The notes: generated by a model not told the origin, from the letters alone. Positions 10,733 to 20,213 are shown, counted from the stretch's first letter. The stretch: 64,000 bases of DNA from Leptolyngbyaceae cyanobacterium (GCA_036703985.1 DATNQN010000002.1:53235-117234); one strand, 5' to 3'. Program-made: numbers and translations.

Positions 10733-11008
10733 ATGACTGGAAAGAAACGCACTTTAATTTGTACTTTTTTGGCTTTAGGATTAGGCTTGTTCGGTGGATA
10801 TTTAGGAGGACAAATCAGTTTCAAAGCTCAAAAAGAGCAGTGTCAAACCTGGATAAAATTTAGTCAATTAGAAAGTGTTTGTCATTTGTTTGCTGCCCCA
10901 ATTGCCGTAGATAAAGCAATCGCTGGTTGGTGGACGGGTACTATTTTAGGTGCTTTTGCTGGCGGTTTGATAACGCGGGAAAGTCAAGAAGATTTAACCG
11001 CAGATTAA
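10733..11008 (+). CDS. small hypothetical membrane protein
   Basis: This 91-residue protein starts MTGKKRTLIC and has two predicted membrane segments: about residues 8-28 (LICTFLALGLGLFGGYLGG) and about 63-81 (a Gly/Ala-rich stretch ending GAFAGGLI). The intervening loop has two cysteines (C37 and C50) that could form a disulfide if exported. It lies downstream of ppc on the same strand. I do not recognise a family and assign no function. Confidence 0.6.
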   Translation: MTGKKRTLICTFLALGLGLFGGYLGGQISFKAQKEQCQTWIKFSQLESVCHLFAAPIAVDKAIAGWWTGTILGAFAGGLITRESQEDLTAD

Positions 11009-11029
11009 CTAACGCGCATATTTAACAAA

Positions 11030-11142
11030 AAGAACTCAGGAGTCAGGAACCAGAATTCAGAATTTTTATCTGTGTGACTGGCGGACTCATCTTGGGGTTT
11101 AAACCCCCATCCCATTGATTCTGACTCCTGAATTCTGAGTTC
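11030..11142. repeat. inverted arrangement of GAATTCAG-type repeats
   Basis: AGAACTCAG at about 11030 and CTGAGTTCT at about 11134 bracket a convergent intergenic region. The flanks also carry CAGGAGTCAGG and its near-complement CTGACTCCTG, so the whole could fold into a long imperfect hairpin. Similar CAGAATT units form a tandem array at 30743-30763. The context is convergent gene ends. Confidence 0.5.
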
Positions 11143-11146
11143 TCCT

Positions 11147-12298
11147 TTAATTTTGATTATTTTGTTGAAATTGCGATCGCAATTCTTCCAATTCTCTCTC
11201 TATTTCGCTTTTTGCTTTATTGGAATTAGGTGTTTGGGGTTTTTGAGATAGCGAAGGTAGATTTTGATAAGATGGGTTGGGATTAATAAATTCCGATTTT
11301 AATTCCGCTAATTCATCATCAATTCTACTTTTAACTTGATTAATGGGCGCAATTGGTGTAGATAATTTAACGGGGGCAGAATTGGCAGGCGCTTGTGGTT
11401 TGGCTGCGGCGGCTGGAGGCGCTTGAACTTTTAAATCTTTGATAACTTCTGCTGCTGATTGATAACGACGATCGATCGCAGTTTCCAACATTTTATCTAT
11501 AATCCGGCTCATCTGATTACTAACTGGATTTTTGAGAAACTGCCGCCACACCCAAGCATCTTGATTCGTATCGTATAAATCAAAAGGTGACATTCCAGTT
11601 AATAGATAAATGCAAGTAACTCCTAAACTGTAAATATCGCTGGCAAACACTGCCCTTCCTTTAGTTTGTTCTGGTGCTACGTATTCCGGACTGCCTATAC
11701 TGGTACTGGTTTTCTGCAAAGCAGTACCGCTAGTAGTTTTAGACGCGCCAAAATCAACCAATAAGAGTTTGCGATCGCTTTTTCTCCTTATGATATTGTC
11801 CGGCTTGATATCTCGATGAATTACCTGATGGCTGTGTACAAATTGCAGGATTGGTAATAAATCGTTCAATAATTGTTTAACTAGAGTTTCGTTGAAAGCA
11901 CCATTTTGGACGATTTCTTGAGATAAAGTCTGCCCGTCGATAAATTCTTGAACCAGATACTGCCGATCGTCTAAGATGAAATAAGCCAGTAAATCGGGAA
12001 TTTGAGGATGTTGCCCCAATCGATCTAATTGAACAGCTTCTTGATTAAATAACTCAGATGCTTTTTGAAGGTTACTCGCACCTTGCACTAAAGGAAAGAA
12101 TTGTTTAATTACGCAAGGTGGTTTTGATGGTTTGTCTTCATCTACCGCGAGGAAGGTTCTGCCAAAACCGCCTTGTCCGATTGGTTTAATTGCACGATAT
12201 CTATCTTTTAATAATAACTTCGTACCGCAGGTGACGCAGAAAAGCGCCACATCTGGGTTTTGCGGATTTGGACAATAAGGGTTAAGGCAATAACTCAT
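11147..12298 (-). CDS. serine/threonine protein kinase with N-terminal zinc ribbon
   Basis: This 383-residue soluble protein begins with a four-cysteine zinc ribbon (C4, C9, C21, C24), followed by a complete Hanks-type kinase domain. The glycine loop is GQGGFGRTF (41-49), the ATP-anchoring lysine K65 in VIKQF, the catalytic loop HRDIKPDN (161-168) with D163, and the metal-binding DFG at 182-184. After about residue 290 the tail is Ala/Pro-rich and holds two similar charged segments (ELAELKSEF and ELEELRSQF), probably short coiled coils. The zinc ribbon-kinase layout is common in filamentous cyanobacteria. Substrates cannot be inferred; the neighbours give no pathway clue. Confidence 0.92.
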   Translation of the reverse strand: MSYCLNPYCPNPQNPDVALFCVTCGTKLLLKDRYRAIKPIGQGGFGRTFLAVDEDKPSKPPCVIKQFFPLVQGASNLQKASELFNQEAVQLDRLGQHPQIPDLLAYFILDDRQYLVQEFIDGQTLSQEIVQNGAFNETLVKQLLNDLLPILQFVHSHQVIHRDIKPDNIIRRKSDRKLLLVDFGASKTTSGTALQKTSTSIGSPEYVAPEQTKGRAVFASDIYSLGVTCIYLLTGMSPFDLYDTNQDAWVWRQFLKNPVSNQMSRIIDKMLETAIDRRYQSAAEVIKDLKVQAPPAAAAKPQAPANSAPVKLSTPIAPINQVKSRIDDELAELKSEFINPNPSYQNLPSLSQKPQTPNSNKAKSEIERELEELRSQFQQNNQN

Positions 12299-12300
12299 AT

Positions 12301-12342
12301 AGATTTTAGGGTTTAGATTTTAGATTTTAGGTTTTAGATTGA
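12301..12342. repeat. heptad array AGATTTT
   Basis: Six consecutive 7-nt units (AGATTTT, AGGGTTT, AGATTTT, AGATTTT, AGGTTTT, AGATTGA) lie directly upstream of the kinase start codon. They belong to the short tandemly repeated repetitive sequences known from cyanobacterial genomes. Confidence 0.75.
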
Positions 12343-12392
12343 AAAGAGTTTGGATTACTAAAAGTCTAGCTTGATTTTTTGGAAAGGACACC

Positions 12393-12425
12393 AGAAACCC
12401 GGTTTCTTGAAGAAACCGGGTTTCT
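12393..12425. repeat. 33-bp palindromic repeat (AGAAACCCGGTTTCT family), copy 1
   Basis: AGAAACCCGGTTTCT, a 3-nt loop TGA, and its exact reverse complement make a perfect 15-bp hairpin. Identical arms recur at 33803-33835 and 38009-38041 with different loops. It lies between the VWA gene and the kinase gene, with no T-run. Confidence 0.85.
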
Positions 12426-12443
12426 TGGGCTGCATCGGTATAG

Positions 12444-13553
12444 CTACTGAAGTTTAAATCCTTTAGCTGCTAATTGTTGGCGGAGGCTTTCAATAATTAC
12501 GCGATCTAGAGTATTTTCGCTACTATTTGCATTATCTCGGCGTTGGCTAGCAATATATTCATTTCGTTTTTGATATAAGTCACGAATAGCAGCTTGAATT
12601 CTTTGCCTTTCCGCTTTCTTTCCCGCTACGTAATCGCGCTTTTGAGTTAACGTCATCCCCTGCATAATTGGCGGTAAAGCATCATTGGATAATTGCTCGA
12701 GGGTAACGATTCCTCGATCGATCGCATCAATTAAATCCCAAGAGGCATTATTATAATATCCAGAAGCTTTCGAGATACCCCGCGTTGTTAAATTTTGGCC
12801 GGAGTTGGTATCTTCAGTAGCTTGCCGTCTTTGTCCGACTTCTCCTCGCTCGCCATAAGGAATATAAGTTTGATTGAGTTGAGTATTCAAAGCCGCAATT
12901 TGGTCATCGTAAGGCGACTTAACTAATTCAATCTTTTTGTCTTGGTTAATATTAAAGTGGCTACCATTGGCTAGACGAGCGCCAGAAGCCCAAAGTTGTC
13001 GCTCTTCACTTTCTGCCGAACCACAATAGATAGTATTAACTAAGACATTTTCTCCAGCAGCAAGAGCAACCGCTTCGCGCCAAGAAATCGTACCTTGATC
13101 GAATGGTTCGTTACCTGCAATAAAAATCACCCTAAAATCGGAGTTATCTTTACTCCAATTTAATTCTTTGATAGCCGAATTGATTACCCAACCAGCATAT
13201 TCTTGACCGCCATTAGTTTGGATACTAAATAGTTTTTCGGAAACCAAATCTAATTCAGGAGTAAATCCAGTTAAAAGTCTAACAAATCCTTCTTGGGAAG
13301 GTAAACTATCATTACCATAATGGTAAAGAGCTACTTCTAAATCTGGTACTTCTCCGTCTTTGGTTACTTTCGTTAAAGAATTAACAATTTGCCAAATTTG
13401 AGTACGGGTTTGGTCGATCAGCCCATCCATGCTATTGCTTGAATCTAGCAAAATTGCAATTTGAATTTTAGCTTTGGCAAAAGCTGCACTGGGAAAACAT
13501 AGCAAGCTCAAAGTGAGGGCTGTAGACAAAAAATAGCGAGAAAGTTTTTGCAT
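12444..13553 (-). CDS. exported von Willebrand factor A domain protein
   Basis: This 369-residue protein has a signal peptide (hydrophobic core 8-22, likely cleavage after AFA at 26) followed at once by a VWA domain. The metal-ion-dependent adhesion motif DSSNS is at residues 37-41, within ILLDSSNSMDG, and the domain runs to about 215. The C-terminal part (about 240-369) is Gln/Arg-rich and helical, with no recognised domain. VWA proteins mediate metal-dependent protein contacts. An envelope or periplasmic location follows from the signal peptide; the partner is unknown. The gene appears monocistronic. Confidence 0.85.
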   Translation of the reverse strand: MQKLSRYFLSTALTLSLLCFPSAAFAKAKIQIAILLDSSNSMDGLIDQTRTQIWQIVNSLTKVTKDGEVPDLEVALYHYGNDSLPSQEGFVRLLTGFTPELDLVSEKLFSIQTNGGQEYAGWVINSAIKELNWSKDNSDFRVIFIAGNEPFDQGTISWREAVALAAGENVLVNTIYCGSAESEERQLWASGARLANGSHFNINQDKKIELVKSPYDDQIAALNTQLNQTYIPYGERGEVGQRRQATEDTNSGQNLTTRGISKASGYYNNASWDLIDAIDRGIVTLEQLSNDALPPIMQGMTLTQKRDYVAGKKAERQRIQAAIRDLYQKRNEYIASQRRDNANSSENTLDRVIIESLRQQLAAKGFKLQ

Positions 13554-13906
13554 AGAGTTTTCTTATTTCCTCTATTAAAAAATATTTTGCGTGAATCTAA
13601 GTTAAATTTAGCTTATGAATATTTTAAACGGTCTAAATGTAACAATAAGTAAATAATAATTTTGCGTGAATTTTACCAGATGAGAGGTATTCAGTGCTTT
13701 TAATATTAAAAGATTAAATGTAAATGAGATAAATTTTCCTGTCAACAGTATTTAAAAAAATCATAGCGCTCGGCCATGCAATCGCGTTTTTCGGCAATAA
13801 AAAACGGGAATGTACTATCGTCGCTATGATTGGGAAAATTAGACTTTAACGATCGCAAAGAAACAGCGATCGCAATTTTGTTTATCGTTAACTTTCTATC
13901 AACTTA
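13554..13906. other. intergenic region with long-range inverted repeat
   Basis: ATCATAGCG at 13760-13768 and CGCTATGAT at 13822-13830 are perfect complements separated by 53 nt. Read on the minus strand, the downstream arm is followed by seven T residues, so it could form a large-loop terminator for the transporter gene ending at 13907, or the 3' end of a small RNA. The remainder is AT-rich upstream sequence of the VWA gene. Confidence 0.4.
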
Positions 13907-15430
13907 CTAATCGGTTTGTTGATTAATTCTGCTTGCCTTTTCTCTTAGTTTAAGCAATATTTCAGCATGAACTTCGCGCGTAATCGGATAGAAATAAGCT
14001 AATATCAAACCGCAGATTAAAGCCAGAGTTGGCAAGGGGCCGATCGCTAAACGGATCGCTAACAAAACTGCATCTGGTTGAATGGGAGGAACATTATTTA
14101 GGTTAAAAACACAACTTTCTGAAAAAGAAAAACACTCAAAAATTAAATTTGGCTGAATGATAGTTTTGGGGTTAATATAGCCAGCCCAATTCAAACTTTG
14201 CAGCACGAAAGATACGGCAACTCCCAAACAAACTTTTTGGAGAAACACCACAAAACTATAAAAAATTCCTTCCCGGCGCTGTCCGGTTTTTAATTCATCT
14301 AATTCAATTACATCTGGCAACATCGACCAAGGAACGAGATAAGCTGTAGAAACTCCGAAACCAGCCATCACAGCTAAAACAAACATTAAAGGTACTTGAC
14401 TTGGTTGAAGGAAAAACAAACCAGCTTGGGCGATAATCCACAAACTCATCCCCATAAAATAAACTGCTTTTTTACCTACCCGTTCGCTAATTGCACTCCA
14501 GAGAAATAAAGTAACGAAAGCGGTTCCTTGTACTGCTAAAATTACTAAAGCAATTAACGAATCTGGTAAACGCATCCAACTAACTACAAAATAAGGAATA
14601 ATTGCAGCAGTTAGTTGAACGGCTAACCAGGAACAAAGATAAATGCCGATTACGAATAAAAACGGGCGATTGCTCAGAGCAATTTTGATTTGTTGTAAGA
14701 TTGGGATCGAGACTGGTTGTTCGGTTTCTGGATGTCTGGCTGCTACGGCAAAAACTCGATCGCGCACTCCCCAAACACACCAATATAATGGCAAGACGGA
14801 TGCGATCGCGCAAACAGCCCCAATCACTAAATATTGCTGAATGCGATCGTTAGGAATTAAGTTAGCAATAATACCAACAAAAATCACGGATACGATACTA
14901 CCGCCGATCGAGAAAGCAAATCGAAAACTATTCAGATTAGTACGTTCATCGTAATCTTGAGTCAATTCTGGTGTTAATGCCGTGTATGGTAAATTGACAG
15001 CCGTATAAAATGAGTTAAATAAAATCGATATAATTACGTAATACCAGAACAAACTCAACTGATTAACAGCTTCGTTACCACTAAAACGAGGGACTACCCA
15101 TTGTAAAAAGAAAGTAATACCGAAAGGAATCGCACCGTAAATCATCCAAGGTAATCGACGACCCCAGCGGGAGTTGGTTTTGTCGCTCATTACACCAACC
15201 ATCGGGTCATTTACGGCATCCCAAAATTTACCAATTAGCAGCACCCAACCTGCCAATCCCGCATTTAAACCAGCGACATCCGTCAGGAAATAAGCCGTGT
15301 AAAATACTCCTATATTAGCCGTGATCGCAGCACCCATATCTCCAGCACCGTAAGCTAGCTTGGTACTGAAGTTGAGCTTTTGGCTTTCAAGGGTATTAGC
15401 AAAATCATCAGAATGAGAAGAATTGGTCAT
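13907..15430 (-). CDS. GPH-family sugar:cation symporter (MFS)
   Basis: From the ATG at 15430 this encodes 507 residues; an upstream in-frame TTG at 15472 would add 14 residues but is less likely. The N-terminal AYGAGDMG motif and the first loop WDAVNDPMVGVMSDKTNSRWGRR are hallmarks of the glycoside-pentoside-hexuronide:cation symporter family. About 12 membrane segments are visible. The family moves sugars or related solutes together with Na+ or H+. A central loop at about 240-255 is charged, as usual. The substrate is unknown. It is divergent from the phosphoribosyltransferase gene. Confidence 0.88.
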   Translation of the reverse strand: MTNSSHSDDFANTLESQKLNFSTKLAYGAGDMGAAITANIGVFYTAYFLTDVAGLNAGLAGWVLLIGKFWDAVNDPMVGVMSDKTNSRWGRRLPWMIYGAIPFGITFFLQWVVPRFSGNEAVNQLSLFWYYVIISILFNSFYTAVNLPYTALTPELTQDYDERTNLNSFRFAFSIGGSIVSVIFVGIIANLIPNDRIQQYLVIGAVCAIASVLPLYWCVWGVRDRVFAVAARHPETEQPVSIPILQQIKIALSNRPFLFVIGIYLCSWLAVQLTAAIIPYFVVSWMRLPDSLIALVILAVQGTAFVTLFLWSAISERVGKKAVYFMGMSLWIIAQAGLFFLQPSQVPLMFVLAVMAGFGVSTAYLVPWSMLPDVIELDELKTGQRREGIFYSFVVFLQKVCLGVAVSFVLQSLNWAGYINPKTIIQPNLIFECFSFSESCVFNLNNVPPIQPDAVLLAIRLAIGPLPTLALICGLILAYFYPITREVHAEILLKLREKASRINQQTD

Positions 15431-15580
15431 CGCATTTGGCAAGAGGTAAGACTTGTGTAATTTTAGACTCAACTGCTCGCAACTTTTCAGGTTTTTTTGC
15501 CCGTTCGCTGTCTAAAATTTACAGGCAAAATTTGCACAAACCAGTCTTATGATGCTGTATATCCAAGATTCACCCATTCT

Positions 15581-16108
15581 ATGCCCGACCTTTACGTTTC
15601 CTGGTCAGATTACCATCGAAAGATCGAACTGTTGGCAGTCAAAATTTATCAGTCTAACTGGCAGTTTAATCAAATAGTCTGCCTTGCTAGAGGTGGACTG
15701 CGAGTAGGAGATATTTTATCGCGGATTTACCGACAACCCCTGGCTATTTTGGCAGCTTCCTCTTATGGCGGCGAAGATAACCGGGTGCGGGGTGCTTTAA
15801 CGATTTCCGGTCAATTAACGATGACCGCACCCGAACTAGGCAGCCACGTTCTTTTATTGGATGATTTGGTAGATTCCGGTACTACTCTCCAACAATGCGC
15901 TCTTTGGCTAAAGGAGAATTACCGCGATCGCATTGCCGAAATCCGCACTGGAGTAATTTGGTACAAAGCCTGCTCGCTCGTCGCTCCCGATTATCATGCG
16001 GAGTATTTACCCGATAATCCTTGGATTCATCAGCCTTTTGAACCTTACGAGCAGATCGATATCGCTGAATTGGCGGCATCTCATGCGGTTGAATTAAACG
16101 CCAAATAG
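15581..16108 (+). CDS. phosphoribosyltransferase family protein
   Basis: The ATG at 15581 gives 175 residues; a longer frame from a TTG at 15497 adds 28 residues that do not look like part of the fold. The type I PRTase signature is HVLLLDDLVDSGTT, which binds the ribose-5-phosphate of PRPP through its paired acidic residues, and the flexible-loop region contains SSYGGEDNR. The family includes hypoxanthine/xanthine-guanine salvage enzymes, and length and layout resemble Gpt-like proteins. The base specificity is not determinable here. The last 15 bp overlap the convergent AEC transporter gene. Confidence 0.82.
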   Translation: MPDLYVSWSDYHRKIELLAVKIYQSNWQFNQIVCLARGGLRVGDILSRIYRQPLAILAASSYGGEDNRVRGALTISGQLTMTAPELGSHVLLLDDLVDSGTTLQQCALWLKENYRDRIAEIRTGVIWYKACSLVAPDYHAEYLPDNPWIHQPFEPYEQIDIAELAASHAVELNAK

Positions 16109-17059
16109 CCATAACCAAATGGGTAGAGTAAAAAATAATACTCCACAACCAATTGCGATCGCCGTAACCGCTAAATCGCGATCGAGATTATAAGTTTCCG
16201 CGATAATCAGCGTGGCAAAAGCTGGCGGCATCGCCATTTGTAATACGATCGTCAGCAGGGGAGAACCACTCATCCCCAAACCACGCAGCACCAACCCCAC
16301 CACCAGAGGAACCAGTAGCATTTTAATCCCTAAGCAAACAGAAGCCTGCCGCACGTCACGCCAAGAAGATAGCTGACTCAGCCGCATCCCGATCAACACG
16401 ATCGACAAAGCTACCACCGTCCAGCCAACCTTTTGCAAGCTGACATCAACCGCATCCGGTAAAGGAAGCAACCGAAAAATCAGTCCAAATCCCAAACTCC
16501 ACAAAGCAGGAGTCTTTAACACCGTAGCGATCGCTTTACCTTTGCTATCGGTTCCCATACCGAATCGCGCTGCTAAAGCCACTCCTAAACCATAAGTGGC
16601 AAGCAAACTACCTAATAAATCGTAAAAAAGTGCCCAACCAAAATATTCCTGCCCCACTAACGCGAGAATCACGGGATAACCCAGATAACCAGTGTTTCCC
16701 ACCATTGAAGCTAACAGGAAGCTGCCTTGATTTCTCTGGTAGAGGTTTCTATCCTCAAGCTCTCGATCGCTAACTCGGTCTCTACCAACACCTTCCCGAA
16801 ATTTAATCCAAGTCCACGCCAGTCCTACTCCCAATAAAGTAGCTACCCAAGCCGCCACCGGTGCGATCCAAATTGCTCCCGATAAATTGGTTCGGCGCAG
16901 AAATGCTACTACACCAACAGGTACACCAATCCAAAATAAAAACTGCCCCAAATAAATAGGAAAATTTTTCGGGAGTACCCGACCTAAAAACCATCCCAGG
17001 AAAGCTCCTCCTCCTAGCGGCAAGTATAGTTCCAAAAGCTTAATTTCCGGACTGGGCAT
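16094..17059 (-). CDS. AEC-family transporter (auxin efflux carrier type)
   Basis: This 321-residue membrane protein has about ten hydrophobic segments in two five-helix halves, with the hydrophilic centre at about 90-110. The segment STLVGNTGYLGYPV-like NTGYLGYPVI is the conserved AEC signature, and the C-terminal half has VLQMAMPPAFATLIIAETY. Bacterial members export or exchange small organic acids; the substrate here is unknown. The 3' end overlaps the convergent phosphoribosyltransferase gene by 15 bp, so transcripts overlap. Confidence 0.88.
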   Translation of the reverse strand: MPSPEIKLLELYLPLGGGAFLGWFLGRVLPKNFPIYLGQFLFWIGVPVGVVAFLRRTNLSGAIWIAPVAAWVATLLGVGLAWTWIKFREGVGRDRVSDRELEDRNLYQRNQGSFLLASMVGNTGYLGYPVILALVGQEYFGWALFYDLLGSLLATYGLGVALAARFGMGTDSKGKAIATVLKTPALWSLGFGLIFRLLPLPDAVDVSLQKVGWTVVALSIVLIGMRLSQLSSWRDVRQASVCLGIKMLLVPLVVGLVLRGLGMSGSPLLTIVLQMAMPPAFATLIIAETYNLDRDLAVTAIAIGCGVLFFTLPIWLWLFGV

Positions 17060-17227
17060 GGTGAGTGAGGTTAAATTTGAAGGGGTGAGTGGGGGCTGGA
17101 GAGATTGGGGGATGGGGGGATGGGGAGAAAATTTTATACTTCATCCTTTAAACTTCAGACTTCTGATTTCTCGCACCGTTACAATTTGTTTAAGTGTTCG
17201 GTTGTCATGTTAGTGCAGGAGTGAATT

Positions 17228-18052
17228 GTGGATAACGCCGGGGCTGGAAAGCCTTTAAATATCGCGGCTGTCTCTGTCGAGGATATTCCTGAGGCGTTAC
17301 GGGAAGAAACGCCTTCTTTAGTGCCTCAGCAGCCAAGCTTCCAGCGAAATTGGCTGATAATTGGATTGGTAGGATTGGGATCGCTAGCATTAGTGACTGG
17401 TTTATGGTTTGCCGCAACATCTCAATCTTGGCTCCAGCTAGTCAAAGCGGAAAATAATTCTTCTTCTAAACCTAACGAATTTAGCTCAACGTCAGAGTCC
17501 CCTATTAGTAATTCCTCTGGTGCGCCGGATATTGTGGTGGGCAATTCCGGACACTACGCTTACAAAGAAGCTCCCCTTTCCGAATTGCAACCACTCGTAT
17601 TCGATGGTCGAATTAAGCTACGTAAAAGCGCTGCCCAAAAATTTCAAGAAATGGTAGCAGCTGCTAGGACACAAGGAGTGATTTTAGTACCGATTTCGGG
17701 ATTTCGCTCTATTCAAGAACAGCAATACTTATTTTTTGATATTAAAGCCCAAAGAGGACAAGATGCCGCAGAAAGAGCGCAAGTAAGTGCGCCTCCCGGT
17801 TATAGCGAACATCATACCGGTTATGCAGTTGATATTGGTGATGGTCGCGTACCAGCTACTAATTTGAGTCCCGCTTTTGAAAATACCGCTGCTTTCCGAT
17901 GGCTGAAAGCAAATGCTCCTCGCTACAGCTTTGAGATGTCTTTTCCCAAAGACAATCCCCAAGGTGTCAGCTACGAACCTTGGCATTGGCGCTTTGTAGG
18001 CGATCGCGATAGTTTAGAAACTTTTTATAAAGCTAAACAAAAAGAAGGATAA
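17228..18052 (+). CDS. D-alanyl-D-alanine carboxypeptidase, VanY/DdcB family
   Basis: The start is a GTG at 17228 preceded by GCAGGAG. The 274-residue protein has a cytosolic tail of about 40 residues, a single membrane anchor (about 41-66), a Ser/Asn-rich linker and a periplasmic LAS-type metallopeptidase domain from about 105. Zinc-site motifs are visible: SGFRSIQEQ, SEHHTGYAVDIGDG with the ligands His and Asp, and EPWHWRFVG with the final His. It trims the terminal D-Ala from peptidoglycan pentapeptides. It is convergent with mrdA, another cell-wall gene, which fits the role. Confidence 0.9.
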   Translation: MDNAGAGKPLNIAAVSVEDIPEALREETPSLVPQQPSFQRNWLIIGLVGLGSLALVTGLWFAATSQSWLQLVKAENNSSSKPNEFSSTSESPISNSSGAPDIVVGNSGHYAYKEAPLSELQPLVFDGRIKLRKSAAQKFQEMVAAARTQGVILVPISGFRSIQEQQYLFFDIKAQRGQDAAERAQVSAPPGYSEHHTGYAVDIGDGRVPATNLSPAFENTAAFRWLKANAPRYSFEMSFPKDNPQGVSYEPWHWRFVGDRDSLETFYKAKQKEG

Positions 18053-18142
18053 AGGATGAAGTACGAACGAGCGAAATTAATTGATTTTTTACATCGTCGC
18101 ATCAAAAACTCCTCTGCGTATCCCCATCCTCCCAATTTCAAT

Positions 18143-19981
18143 TTATCTCCTCTTTTTCACGGGTTTAGCCTTGGCATCTTTAGGTGCTTGTTTAACCCCA
18201 CCTTTCAGATTGAAGTAAGCTTCTAACACCTTTAGAACTTTGGGAGCAGCAAACTTACCACCGCCGCCGCCAGAGTGTTCCCCAAAGACTACTACTACTA
18301 TTTCCGGCTTGTCTGCTGGTGCGTAGGCACCAAACCAGCTGTGAGATAGTTTACCGGGGGCAACTTCCGAAGTACCGCTTTTACCAGCAGCAGGAGGAAT
18401 AGTTTTTACATTCAGTACTTTACCAGTACCGGAAGTAATTACCGCCCTCAAACTGTCTCGCAGAAGTTTAATGGTTTCTGGTTTCAAATTCAGACTTTCG
18501 CGCCATTTTTTCGAGTCTTCATCATCCTTAAGTAGGTGAGGTTTAACTCGGTAGCCACCGTTAGCGGGTACGGCAAACATAACAGCTACTTGGATGGGGG
18601 TACTTTGGAGGAAACCTTGACCAATGGACATATTAACGGTATCGCCGATCGTCCATTCATGTTTGAGCCGTTTTAGCTTCCACTCATTATCAGCTACTAA
18701 GCCAGCAGATTCTTCGGTTGACAATTCAATACCGGTTTTTTCGCCAAAACCATAGCGTCGAGTCCAGTCAATTAATGTTGGTCCGCCAATTCTCATTCCT
18801 ACTTGATAAAAGAAAGTATCGCTACTCCATTTCATCCCGCCCACAAATCCTAGCGGGCCAAATCCTGCCCGGTTCCAATCTGCAAAAGTAACGCCTCCCA
18901 CCCGAATAGATGGATATGTTGGTAAAACCGTATGGATAGAATATTTGCCCGATTCGATCGCAGCAGTAGTAGTAACGATCTTGAAAGTACTAGCTGGCGG
19001 AAAAGCCTGAATTGCACGGTTAACAAACGGGTGCTTTGCTTTTTGCAATTTTTGCCATTCTTTCTGACTAATGCGAGGGGTAAATACGTTGGGATCGAAC
19101 GTGGGACGACTCACCAGTGCCAAAATAGAGCCATTGTGGGGATTCATCGCTACCACAGCACCGTTATGATCGCCCAGCGCTGCTTCTGCGGCCTTTTGCA
19201 AATCCAGATCGATGGTTAAATGGACGTTTTCACCCGGTTCTGAAGGCTTATCACCTAAAATACGCAAAACTCGATTTTTTCCATCTACCTCAACTTGTTG
19301 ACCGCCCCAAGTGCCTCTTAGCTGTTTTTCAAAGGCAGCCTCAACCCCCATTTTGCCGACCGCATCTCCCAGGCGGTAGTCTTCCCCTCGCTGCTTTGCC
19401 TTAGCTAGGTCATTTTCATTCATTTCACCCGTATACCCCAGTACGTGTGCGGCTACTTGCTTATTGGGATACATCCGGGCTGGTTCTATATCTACTTCCA
19501 CCCCTTCCAGGAGGTGTTGAGATTCTTCTAAAGCTGTAATCTTAGCGGTATCGATATCTCGGTCAATTCTGATCAGGGTAGGGCTATTTTCTCCTGCCTG
19601 ATCTAAGCGCTTTTGAATATCTTCTTCTGGAATTTCTAAAATTTTAGAAAGCAACTGGCGAGTGTTAGGCCATGACTCTTGTTTTTTAGCTAACGGCCAA
19701 AGGTAGACGGAGCGAGAAAGACGGCTGCTGGCAAGAGTTCGACCTTTGCGATCGAAAATATTGCCTCGTTCCGGTTGTTTGGGCATGATCCGAATCCGGT
19801 TATTATCTGCCAGATCTCGGTTTCGTTCTCCATTAAGCAATTGTAAGTAAGCAAGACGACTGCCGATTCCGCCCATCATTACTAGAGAGATCGCTAGCAT
19901 GAGAATCACTGATTGATAGCTTTTCCCGACCGTGCGAGTCTTAGATTGACGGTTGAATGAGGAAGACCGAAGCAGGGTCAT
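18143..19981 (-). CDS. mrdA: penicillin-binding protein 2 (peptidoglycan D,D-transpeptidase)
   Basis: This 612-residue class B PBP has one N-terminal membrane helix (about 23-44), a dimerisation domain and a transpeptidase domain. The active-site motifs are STFK (S331), SSD (386-388, the SxN-equivalent typical of MrdA) and KSGT (534-537). The N-terminal ERGNIFDRKGRTLA is also characteristic of PBP2. It cross-links peptidoglycan in the elongation complex with RodA. The C-terminus ends in a Lys/Arg-rich tail (AKPVKKRR). It is transcribed divergently from the pot cluster. Confidence 0.95.
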   Translation of the reverse strand: MTLLRSSSFNRQSKTRTVGKSYQSVILMLAISLVMMGGIGSRLAYLQLLNGERNRDLADNNRIRIMPKQPERGNIFDRKGRTLASSRLSRSVYLWPLAKKQESWPNTRQLLSKILEIPEEDIQKRLDQAGENSPTLIRIDRDIDTAKITALEESQHLLEGVEVDIEPARMYPNKQVAAHVLGYTGEMNENDLAKAKQRGEDYRLGDAVGKMGVEAAFEKQLRGTWGGQQVEVDGKNRVLRILGDKPSEPGENVHLTIDLDLQKAAEAALGDHNGAVVAMNPHNGSILALVSRPTFDPNVFTPRISQKEWQKLQKAKHPFVNRAIQAFPPASTFKIVTTTAAIESGKYSIHTVLPTYPSIRVGGVTFADWNRAGFGPLGFVGGMKWSSDTFFYQVGMRIGGPTLIDWTRRYGFGEKTGIELSTEESAGLVADNEWKLKRLKHEWTIGDTVNMSIGQGFLQSTPIQVAVMFAVPANGGYRVKPHLLKDDEDSKKWRESLNLKPETIKLLRDSLRAVITSGTGKVLNVKTIPPAAGKSGTSEVAPGKLSHSWFGAYAPADKPEIVVVVFGEHSGGGGGKFAAPKVLKVLEAYFNLKGGVKQAPKDAKAKPVKKRR

Positions 19982-20036
19982 ACGGCATCACTCCTAAGAA
20001 TATGAGTTTCAATGTCCAACAATTATTTTGATTAGT

Positions 20037-20213
20037 TTGACACTCTCACCGCCAAGAAGAAAGCTGGAACGGGAGATTCTTGGGCTGAGTAGCCTGGAAA
20101 GGCTATCCTTAATTCGGCTTTGCACGCTTGCGTCTAGACCGAATCTGGTTTTACCTAGTGTACTTAAGGTCTACGCTCCCAGCGTAAATTTCTGCCTGTT
20201 CCACAGTATTTAA
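20037..20213 (-). mobile_element. probable remnant of IS200/IS605-type (TnpB) element right end
   Basis: Read on the minus strand this contains CTCAGCCCAAGAATC, then a C-rich/G-rich pair, then GAGTGTCAA ending at about 20037. From memory that order matches the right end of cyanobacterial OrfB/TnpB insertion sequences, where the transposase 3' end and guide-RNA scaffold lie. No transposase frame survives, and the expected terminal hairpin is imperfect. The left boundary at 20213 is a guess. Confidence 0.45.
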
